Source: Patescibacteria group bacterium
Lineage (GTDB): Bacteria; Patescibacteriota; Patescibacteriia; Patescibacteriales; GWC2-42-12
DNA length: 6,020 nucleotides
Reading direction: 5' to 3'
Assembly: GCA_018827685.1 (NCBI GenBank)
Contig: JAHJXD010000023.1
Coordinates: forward strand, 1-6,020
Shown: positions 1-5,261 of the stretch, piece after piece
Layout of the letters: every line of letters begins with the position of its first letter
How positions within the stretch are numbered: position 1 is the first letter of the stretch
The notes under the pieces: model-generated
What the model was told of the DNA's origin: nothing
Databases searched by the model: none
Seen by the model: the letters and a program-made list of their open reading frames with translations, nothing else
Translations under genes and position numbers: made by a program

Positions 1-2
1 AA

Positions 3-587
3 ATTAATTTAAAAAAATTTATTATTTTTAATTCAATGATTATATTCGCCATTGCTTTAAGTTTAGCTTTAACTTTCTTTATTATAAAATTTCCTTATCC
101 TGCGCCATCCGGCGATTTTGCCACTACAAGCTTATTAAGTGAAAGAGCCACTCAAATTGCTAATGAAGCAGGTGTTTCTTCAAGGTGGCAGCTGTTATCT
201 CCATTGTGGCAAAAAATTAAAACTGCGCCAATCTTAGGCCAAGGCTTTGGTACTACTGTAACTTATAAAACTAATGATCCACGCGTTTTAGCCTCTATCC
301 CTAATGGGGTATATACAACTTATGCTTTTGAATGGGGCTGGTTAGATATTTGGCTAAAGTTAGGTTTTATAGGACTATTAGTTTATTTATTTTTATTTGC
401 TAAAATTATTTTTAATGGCATTAAAATTAACTCGTACTTTTCTTTATCTTTAATCACTGGTTTAATAGTTATAATGGCTGTAAATATTTTTAGTCCATAT
501 GTTAATCATCCGATAGGAATAGGATATTTAATAATTGTTATTGCTATTATGGAAAATTTAAAGTTAAAAGCAAATATAGCAAGATAA
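3..587 (+). CDS. O-antigen ligase/polymerase family membrane protein, C-terminal part (5' truncated by window edge)
   Basis: Probable integral membrane enzyme that polymerises or transfers surface polysaccharide (Wzy/WaaL-like, Wzy_C domain). The frame is open to the left edge, so the ATG at 36 is probably an internal Met and the true start lies outside the window. Counting from that Met: a hydrophobic helix at about 2-18; a long extracytoplasmic loop with the family pattern SSRW (48-51) and TAPILGQGFGT (63-73, matching the usual 'hPllGvGfG'); then EWGWLDIWLKLGFIGLL (99-115), equivalent to the 'xxyLxxlxelGxxGll' motif; and three more helices at about 110-126, 135-152 and 158-172. The His usual just before that motif in WaaL-type ligases is not visible: the segment reads TTYAFEWGW. 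It may therefore be a polymerase-like or divergent member. It ends in TAA, followed by the repeat-bearing spacer. Family call fairly secure; substrate unknown. Confidence 0.75.
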   Translation: MNLKKFIIFNSMIIFAIALSLALTFFIIKFPYPAPSGDFATTSLLSERATQIANEAGVSSRWQLLSPLWQKIKTAPILGQGFGTTVTYKTNDPRVLASIPNGVYTTYAFEWGWLDIWLKLGFIGLLVYLFLFAKIIFNGIKINSYFSLSLITGLIVIMAVNIFSPYVNHPIGIGYLIIVIAIMENLKLKANIAR

Positions 588-638
588 TTTTTAATTTTTC
601 TTGCACTAATTTTAAATATCCTGTATATTATAAATTAT

Positions 639-788
639 TGAACTCATATTGGGCTTATTCTGTAAGCTGTAGAAAATATTTATTTTCTCGCTACGGAACT
701 CGCTACGCTCAAACAGTCCTCGCTTCAAAAATAAATATTTTTTACAGCTTACTTTAGATAAAAATACAGATAACCCGAAATGAGTTCA
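639..788. repeat. Long imperfect inverted repeat (candidate palindromic/MITE-like element)
   Basis: Outer arms: 639-647 (TGAACTCAT) pairs perfectly with 780-788 (ATGAGTTCA). Pairing then continues imperfectly: TTGGG at 649-653 pairs with 774-778 through one G-T pair, TTAT at 655-658 with 770-773, and CTGTA at 660-664 with 765-769. Inner arms: 662-686 pairs with 728-752 over 25 positions, the only non-Watson-Crick pair being G672-T742 (a G-U wobble in RNA). The right arm carries about a dozen extra bases (753-764), so 660-664 could join either the inner or the outer stem. The loop (687-727) is richer in G+C and contains short repeats. There is no T-run after the right arm, so a simple intrinsic terminator is unlikely. 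It looks like a dispersed palindromic element or miniature transposon remnant. Pairing is directly visible; mobility is inference. Confidence 0.7.
687..727. repeat. Short tandem CTCGCT repeats in the loop of the inverted repeat
   Basis: CTCGCTACG occurs at 687-695 and again at 699-707, a 12-bp period. A third partial copy, CTCGCTTC, lies at 719-726. The loop contrasts in base composition with its very AT-rich arms, which suggests a distinct module rather than drifted spacer. Confidence 0.6.
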
Positions 789-818
789 TTATATTATATT
801 ATTTTTTAAATCAAAATT

Positions 819-1277
819 ATGCCTGATCAAATTATTTCCCAAGAAGGCTATGATAAATTAAAAAAAGAATTTGATGAAAGAATTAACGTTAAAAGGCTGG
901 AAATCGCCAGTCGTATTGAAGTGGCTAAAGAATTGGGAGATTTAAGCGAAAATGCCGAGTACGCTGAAGCTAAAGACGAACAAGCTTTTAATGATGGACG
1001 AATTGGCGAATTAATGGCTTTACTAAAAAATGTTACAGTAGTGCAAAACAGCGGCGATAAAAATAAGGTTGGCATGGGCTCAAAAGTAACTGCCGCGACT
1101 GAAGGTAAAACTAAAGAATTTACCATTGTAAGTTTTAACGAAGCTAACCCGAGTGAAGGTAAAATTTCTAACGAATCGCCTTTAGGCGTAGCTTTTATCG
1201 GAAAAAAGAAAGGTGAAAAAATAACAGCCAACACGCCTCGCGGTAACGTAATTTACGAAATCTTAGATGTTAAATAA
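819..1277 (+). CDS. greA: Transcription elongation factor GreA
   Basis: GreA enters the secondary channel of backtracked RNA polymerase and stimulates cleavage of the nascent transcript so elongation can resume. At 152 residues it is close to the usual ~158. The N-terminal coiled-coil (about 1-75) opens with SQEGYDKLKKE, and its tip carries LGDLSENAEY. By direct count this places Asp41 and Glu44, the acidic residues that coordinate the catalytic Mg2+ in the polymerase active site, at the same numbers as in E. coli GreA. The C-terminal FKBP-like domain (about 80-152) has the hallmark ISNESPLGVAFIGKKKGE followed by the final strand TPRGNVIYEIL. No Shine-Dalgarno motif precedes the ATG, but starting here gives the expected N-terminus. 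It follows the inverted-repeat spacer and heads a compact run of genes; the next start is 6 bp past its stop. Confidence 0.97.
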   Translation: MPDQIISQEGYDKLKKEFDERINVKRLEIASRIEVAKELGDLSENAEYAEAKDEQAFNDGRIGELMALLKNVTVVQNSGDKNKVGMGSKVTAATEGKTKEFTIVSFNEANPSEGKISNESPLGVAFIGKKKGEKITANTPRGNVIYEILDVK

Positions 1278-1283
1278 AAAAAT

Positions 1284-1481
1284 ATGCAAAACAATGCAAT
1301 TAGAAAAACATTAAGCAGTGTTTGGTTTATACATTCAATGGTTGGTTTAGGGCTTTTTGCTTTGTTTGGTTATATAAAATTTGATAATAAATATTTTCTT
1401 TTATGCGTGGCTTTATCTTTTTCAGGGGCTATTTGCGGCGCATTTATCAGAGTTATAGATGCAATTGTTAATAAAAAATAA
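1284..1481 (+). CDS. Small two-helix membrane protein of unknown function
   Basis: I do not recognise this gene. It is a 65-residue ORF beginning 6 bp after greA and ending 21 bp before serS, so it is probably co-transcribed with both. It has a short charged N-terminus, a hydrophobic segment at about 13-31, a short polar turn (KFDNKY, 32-37), a second hydrophobic segment at about 38-58 with small residues (SGAICGAF), and a basic tail ending NKK. The layout (two-helix hairpin, aromatic and charged turn, Gly-rich second helix) loosely resembles AtpZ/AtpI-like proteins found near ATP synthase genes, but no atp gene is nearby and the similarity is only topological. Neat packing between two housekeeping genes, and a composition that gives a clean membrane hairpin, argue it is a real gene. 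Confidence 0.7.
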   Translation: MQNNAIRKTLSSVWFIHSMVGLGLFALFGYIKFDNKYFLLCVALSFSGAICGAFIRVIDAIVNKK

Positions 1482-1502
1482 AAAAAGCTATAAATTTATT
1501 CT

Positions 1503-2804
1503 ATGCTGGACATAAAATTTATCCGCGCTAATGTTGATATAGTAAAACAAGCGGTGAAAAATAAAAATTTAAAAATTGATGTTAACGAACTTTTGAAGGT
1601 TGACGAGAATAGAAAAAAACTGCAAGGCGAAATTGACAGTTTGCGAACGCAGAAAAATGAGTTGGCTGAGGCTGGTAAAAAAAACAGACCAACCGATGAA
1701 CAGATCAAGCGAGGAAAGGCTATTAAAGAAAAAATTATTGAAATAGAAACTGAATTTAAATTAGTTGATGAAAAATATAAGGAATTAATGTGGCAAACGC
1801 CGCAAATTCCTTGTTCTGACGCGCCCTTAGGCCAAGATGAGACCGACAATGTTGAGGTAAAGAAATGGGGTAAAATAAAAAAATTCGCCTTTCCAATCAA
1901 AGATCATCTGGAACTTGGCAAAAATTTGGATATTTTGGATGTTGAAAAAGGAGCAAAAGTCGGCGGTTATCGCGGCTATTATTTAAAAAATGAAGGTGTT
2001 TTGCTTCATTTAGGGTTAATGATGTTTGCTATGGAAAAAATGGTTAAAAATGGCTTTAAACCTTTTATTCCACCGACAATTATCCGCGAATTTGCAATGT
2101 ACGGCTCTGGTCATTTTCCTTTTGGCAAGGATGATATTTATCAAATCATTAATTCTGGCAAGCTGGCCGATGGCAGTAATGTTGCGGAAAATAAATATTT
2201 GGTTGGCACTTCTGAGCCGTCAATTTTAGCTTATCATGCCGATGAAATTTTAAATGAAACAGAATTGCCTAAAAAATATTGCGGCTTTTCCCAATGCTAC
2301 CGCTCGGAAATTGGCAGTTATGGCAAAGACACTAGGGGGATTTATCGCATTCATGAATTTATGAAAATTGAGCAAGTAATTTTTTGTAAAAACGATTATA
2401 AAGAATCAGAAAAACTACATCAGGAAATTACCGCTATATCAGAAGAAATATTAAAAGACATGGAAATACCTTATCGTATTTTGGATATTTGCACAGGCGA
2501 CATGGGAGCAGGCAAGTATCGCATGTTTGACCTTGAATCATGGATGCCTAGCCGTAATAGCTATGGCGAAACGCATTCTTCATCCAATTTAGGCGATTGG
2601 CAAGCGCGACGGCTTAATATAAAATATCAGCAAAAAGATGGACAAAAATTATTTGTCCATACATTAAATAACACAGCAATCGCTTCACCACGCATTTTAA
2701 TCGCCATATTAGAAAATAATCAACAAGCTGATGGCAGTATTGTTGTTCCAAAAGTTCTTAGAAAATATTTGCCAGGCAAAATAAAAATAATTAGAAAAAA
2801 ATAA
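1503..2804 (+). CDS. serS: Serine-tRNA ligase (seryl-tRNA synthetase)
   Basis: Cytoplasmic class II aminoacyl-tRNA synthetase that charges tRNA-Ser with serine. At 433 residues it is full length for the bacterial type. The start MLDIKFIRAN is the family's typical N-terminus. The tRNA-binding antiparallel coiled-coil covers about 27-100 and is rich in Lys and Glu. Motif 1 is around 182-199 (NGFKPFIPPTIIRE). The serine-recognition TxE is TSE at 236-238. Motif 2 runs from about 264 to 290, with CYRSEIGSYGKDTRG (Arg267, Glu269) and HEFMKIEQ. TGDMGAGKYRMFDLE at 331-345 and SSSNLGDWQARR at 359-370 match canonical TGDLG... and SSCSNCxDFQARR. Motif 3 (about 386-405) reads HTLNNTAIASPRILIAILEN, with the class II Arg at 397 but NNTAIASPR where most bacteria have NGSGLAVGR. 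No Shine-Dalgarno motif; stop 12 bp before the hydrolase gene. Confidence 0.98.
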   Translation: MLDIKFIRANVDIVKQAVKNKNLKIDVNELLKVDENRKKLQGEIDSLRTQKNELAEAGKKNRPTDEQIKRGKAIKEKIIEIETEFKLVDEKYKELMWQTPQIPCSDAPLGQDETDNVEVKKWGKIKKFAFPIKDHLELGKNLDILDVEKGAKVGGYRGYYLKNEGVLLHLGLMMFAMEKMVKNGFKPFIPPTIIREFAMYGSGHFPFGKDDIYQIINSGKLADGSNVAENKYLVGTSEPSILAYHADEILNETELPKKYCGFSQCYRSEIGSYGKDTRGIYRIHEFMKIEQVIFCKNDYKESEKLHQEITAISEEILKDMEIPYRILDICTGDMGAGKYRMFDLESWMPSRNSYGETHSSSNLGDWQARRLNIKYQQKDGQKLFVHTLNNTAIASPRILIAILENNQQADGSIVVPKVLRKYLPGKIKIIRKK

Positions 2805-2816
2805 AACATAATTACT

Positions 2817-3569
2817 ATGCTAAAAAATCCCACCAATCAGTTATTAATCCTGCCGGGTTGGGATGGAACAAAAAAAACATGGCAGGATTTTATTAATATA
2901 GCGCGAAAAGATTATGAGGTAATTTGTTTAGAATTGCCTTGTTTTGGTAATGAGCCTTGTCCTGATAAGATTTGGGGAGTGAAAGAGTATGCTGATTTTG
3001 TCGCTCAAAAAATTAAAAGTTTAAATTTAATTAAACCAATTCTTTTAGGGCATTCTTTTGGCGGCCAAGTCGCGGCTTATTTAGCGGCTAATAATCCAGA
3101 ATTAATTAGTCAATTAATATTAAGCGGACCAACTCTTTCGCGGCCTAAACATAATTTAAAAAGATTTATATTTGGCTTTATGGCTAGCTTTGGTAAAATT
3201 TTTTTTCAACTTTTCCCTTTTGACAAATTGGGGAAGGGAAATTTTTCCTTTAAAACCAAAGCGAAAAAAATTTTATACCGCTTGGCCGATTCTCCGGATT
3301 ATAACAACACCTCTGGTATCAAACGAGAAATTTTTAAAAAAATTATTCGTCAAGATGTAACTGATCAGTTAAGTAAAATTGATTTGCCGGTTCTTATTAT
3401 TTGGGGTGGTAAAGATAACTATGTATCATTAAAAGCTGGGAAAAAATTGGCTAAATTAATTAAAAATTCTAAACTAAAAATAATACCAAACGGTCGGCAT
3501 GGTTTGCACATTAGCCAACCAGATGATTTTTATAAAATTATAAGGGACTGTGGCCCAATGCCATATTGA
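2817..3569 (+). CDS. Alpha/beta hydrolase fold protein
   Basis: A 250-residue serine hydrolase of the alpha/beta fold; substrate not predictable. It opens with the typical first strand and oxyanion region, LLILPGWDGTKKTW (9-22). The nucleophile elbow is GHSFGG (78-83, Ser80). The acid is probably Asp200 in WGGKDNYV and the base His228 in NGRHGLH, so the triad looks complete. There is no signal peptide, so it is probably cytoplasmic. The cap region (about 110-180) is Phe- and Lys-rich and includes residues 132-148 encoded by a repeat-like sequence (listed separately). The last residues (DCGPMPY) do not resemble the usual final helix and may reflect a small 3'-end change. It ends in TGA, the only TGA stop in the window; a TAA lies two codons further, so any readthrough would add very little. 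It starts 12 bp after serS and is likely in the same operon. Confidence 0.9.
   Translation: MLKNPTNQLLILPGWDGTKKTWQDFINIARKDYEVICLELPCFGNEPCPDKIWGVKEYADFVAQKIKSLNLIKPILLGHSFGGQVAAYLAANNPELISQLILSGPTLSRPKHNLKRFIFGFMASFGKIFFQLFPFDKLGKGNFSFKTKAKKILYRLADSPDYNNTSGIKREIFKKIIRQDVTDQLSKIDLPVLIIWGGKDNYVSLKAGKKLAKLIKNSKLKIIPNGRHGLHISQPDDFYKIIRDCGPMPY
3211..3256. repeat. Interspersed-repeat-like sequence inside the hydrolase gene (copy A)
   Basis: The stretch has the core TTTTCCC-TT-TTGACAAA-nnn-GGG-nn-GGG-nn-A-TTTTTCC. Positions 3211-3241 match 4659-4689 at 22 of 31 ungapped positions, and the match continues through a TTTTCCTT-like segment after a one-base gap. It has hairpin potential: TTTCCCTT at 3212-3219 pairs with AAGGGAAA at 3234-3241. 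Here the GACAAA core is read as GAC AAA (Asp-Lys); in the second copy the same bases are read in another frame. Confidence 0.55.
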
Positions 3570-3620
3570 GCATAAATTTCCAAATTTCGGTAAATTTTTA
3601 TCTAAAATTTTTTCGCTAAT

Positions 3621-5261
3621 ATGCTATTTTTAACTATTTTAATTTTCTCTCTCTGGATAGCAAGCGCTTTGGTTGATTATGGCGCGTTTTGTTATTTTTG
3701 GCAGTTAAAAGAATACCGATGGGATCGTTTTAGAGATTTTTTATCAACCATAAGCGGCAGAAAATTTTTACTTAGTTATTCTGTTTGCTGGAGGTCAATA
3801 ATTTGTCTTGTTGTTTTTTTTCTGTTAATCGCTAATATTAAGTTATTATATCTTATCTTAATGTTAATGTTTGCTATTGATTTAGCGCGCAATGCGATTA
3901 AATTCAACCAACGAAGATTAGAACGACCCAAAATTACTTTAAAATCAACTATTATTATTATTTCTTCTCTTATTGTTGAAGTATGTTTATTTGTCTTGCT
4001 AATAAACTCTAATTTTGTTTTTTTATTATTAGCTTGCCGTTGGTTGATTCTCTCAAGCATGGTTATCATTGCCAAACCGCCAACTAAATTAATTAAAATT
4101 ATTTATTTTAAAAAAGCGAAAAATAAGCTTGAACGACAAAAAAATTTATTAATTATTGGTATAACAGGCAGTTATGGCAAGACAACGGTAAAAGATTTTC
4201 TAGAACAAATTTTGACTATTAAATATCGCGTAATTAAAACGCCGGCGAATATTAACACTGACATCGGCATTGCCAAATTTATTTTAAAAACTGATTTTAG
4301 TAAAATTGATATTTTTATAGTTGAAATGGGAGCATATAAAAGAGGCGAAATTAAAACAATCTGTAAATTAGTCAAACCGAAAATTGGAATTTTAACAGCC
4401 ATCAATGAACAACATTTATCATTGTTTGGCAGTTTGAAAAATATTCAGTTGGCCAAATATGAATTACTTGACAGCTTGCCGGCAGACGGCTTGGCAATTA
4501 CTAATTCTGATAATGAATATTGCCGGCAGTATTTACAAAATGTTGTAAGCCCAGTAAAAACTTTTGGCGAAAATAGAAAATTTAATCCTGATTGTTTTGT
4601 TAAAGAGATTGTTAGTGATAATCGAGGAATAAATTTTATTGTTGAGATAAAAGACAATTTTTCCCCATTGACAAAGGCGGGCGGGGGGATTTTCCTTAAA
4701 AAACTAAAAATATCAGCGCCAATAATTGGCAGGCATAATAGCTTAAATATCGCGCCGACAATTCTTGCTGGATTATTTTTAAACATTAAAGACGAAGATA
4801 TTATTAAGCAATGCGCTAAGCTAAAGTTGCCGCCTAAAACTTTACAAATTTATAATTATGGCGAAAGTTTAATTATTGACGACAGTTATAATGCCAATCC
4901 GCAGGGGTTTTTAACCGCTTTAAAAATTTTAGACGAGTATCAAGACGATTGGAATAAAATAGTTATAACCAGAGGTATGCTGGAGTTAGGCAAAAAAAGT
5001 CAATATTGGCATGAAAAAATCGGTCAAGCCATTGCTCAAGTCGCTAATGAATTAATAATTATTTCACCTGATTCAGTCGAACCATTAAAAAAGGGCGTTA
5101 AAAATAATAAAAATATTTCTGTTAAAGTTGAATTTAATCCAAATAAATTATTAGCAATTTTTCAACAATTCAAAAATAATAAATATTTAATTTTAATTGA
5201 AAATCGTTTGCCGCAATTAAAAATACCAATATTGGTATCTTGTATTTATGTATATTTTTAA
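3621..5261 (+). CDS. Membrane-anchored MurF-like Mur ligase
   Basis: Probable ATP-dependent ligase related to MurF, which adds D-Ala-D-Ala to UDP-MurNAc-tripeptide in peptidoglycan precursor synthesis. In this 546-residue protein, residues 1-150 form a membrane domain with about five hydrophobic segments (roughly 2-20, 57-71, 74-89, 108-127, 132-150), where canonical MurF has its soluble UDP-MurNAc-binding domain. A basic linker leads to the catalytic core: P-loop GITGSYGKTT (180-189), ANINTDIG (209-216), EMGAYKRGEI (235-244), NEQHLSLFGS (262-271), LAKYELL (277-283, Lys279 at the usual carbamylated-Lys position), GRHNSLN (370-376), DDSYNANP (420-427) and GMLELG (452-457). The Mur C-terminal domain follows. 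Odd points: LPPK (403-406) where MurF usually has an Arg, a repeat-derived insert at 346-360, and a hydrophobic tail. It starts 51 bp after the hydrolase and overlaps the next gene by 14 bp. MurF-like is secure; the exact substrate is not. Confidence 0.88.
   Translation: MLFLTILIFSLWIASALVDYGAFCYFWQLKEYRWDRFRDFLSTISGRKFLLSYSVCWRSIICLVVFFLLIANIKLLYLILMLMFAIDLARNAIKFNQRRLERPKITLKSTIIIISSLIVEVCLFVLLINSNFVFLLLACRWLILSSMVIIAKPPTKLIKIIYFKKAKNKLERQKNLLIIGITGSYGKTTVKDFLEQILTIKYRVIKTPANINTDIGIAKFILKTDFSKIDIFIVEMGAYKRGEIKTICKLVKPKIGILTAINEQHLSLFGSLKNIQLAKYELLDSLPADGLAITNSDNEYCRQYLQNVVSPVKTFGENRKFNPDCFVKEIVSDNRGINFIVEIKDNFSPLTKAGGGIFLKKLKISAPIIGRHNSLNIAPTILAGLFLNIKDEDIIKQCAKLKLPPKTLQIYNYGESLIIDDSYNANPQGFLTALKILDEYQDDWNKIVITRGMLELGKKSQYWHEKIGQAIAQVANELIIISPDSVEPLKKGVKNNKNISVKVEFNPNKLLAIFQQFKNNKYLILIENRLPQLKIPILVSCIYVYF
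4659..4698. repeat. Interspersed-repeat-like sequence inside the Mur ligase gene (copy B)
   Basis: A C-run/G-run element: TTTTCCCC at 4659-4666, TTGACAAA at 4668-4675, then GGCGGGCGGGGGGA and TTTTCCTT. It stands out as a sudden GC-rich patch in an AT-rich gene. It encodes residues 346-360 (NFSPLTKAGGGIFLK), which sit between a beta segment and the GRHN motif. Typical MurF proteins, as I recall them, have no such Gly-rich insert there. From memory, peptides of the form 'SPLTKGGxGG' turn up in unrelated proteins where a TTGACAAAGGGGG-type repeat lies in coding sequence. TCCCC at 4662-4666 can pair with GGGGA at 4685-4689. Confidence 0.6.
5223..5238. repeat. Perfect 16-bp palindrome at the ligase/aminotransferase junction
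   Basis: ATACCAATATTGGTAT is a perfect 16-bp palindrome. It lies inside the last codons of the Mur ligase gene and ends 9 bp before the aminotransferase ATG. It could be an operator for a dimeric regulator, a small hairpin near the downstream start, or a coincidence favoured by AT-rich DNA. No function can be assigned from the sequence. Confidence 0.45.

Larger units (their letters stand above)
588..818. other. Intergenic spacer with no gene; holds a long inverted repeat and the probable greA promoter region
   Basis: This 231-bp spacer is the only sizeable gap in the window. I see no tRNA, rRNA or credible ORF. Most of it (639-788) is an imperfect inverted repeat, listed separately. The remaining 30 bp before greA is almost pure A/T. 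It includes TATTAT at 792-797, which could act as a -10 box, but I cannot find a convincing -35 box at the proper distance. There is no Shine-Dalgarno sequence before the greA ATG. Confidence 0.6.

Noticed and set aside
639..788. Intrinsic terminator of the upstream polysaccharide gene
   Set aside because: The stem is far longer than usual, the loop is 41 nt, and no T-run follows the right arm; a repeat element explains it better.
792..797. TATTAT as a -10 promoter box for greA
   Set aside because: The surrounding DNA is almost all A/T, so such hexamers are expected by chance, and no credible -35 box sits 16-18 bp upstream.
848..1234. Open reading frame on the - strand opposite greA
   Set aside because: It lies wholly antisense to a clearly identified greA and its translation is low-complexity Ser/Leu/Phe with no recognisable motif.
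1284..1481. AtpZ/AtpI assignment for the small membrane protein
   Set aside because: Only the two-helix topology and a vague pattern agree; no ATP synthase genes are nearby.
1496..1900. Open reading frame on the - strand opposite the 5' part of serS
   Set aside because: It mirrors the Lys/Glu-rich coiled-coil region of serS, giving a Phe/Ser-rich product typical of antisense shadows.
3574..3600. AAATTT-based hairpin followed by T-rich sequence after the hydrolase gene, a possible terminator
   Set aside because: Stem of 8 bp with a one-base bulge and only two G-C pairs. It is too weak to call a terminator, and the spacing is compatible with operon readthrough.
4172..4786. Two - strand open frames opposite the Mur ligase core
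   Set aside because: They mirror the strongly conserved catalytic core and have no family signature of their own.
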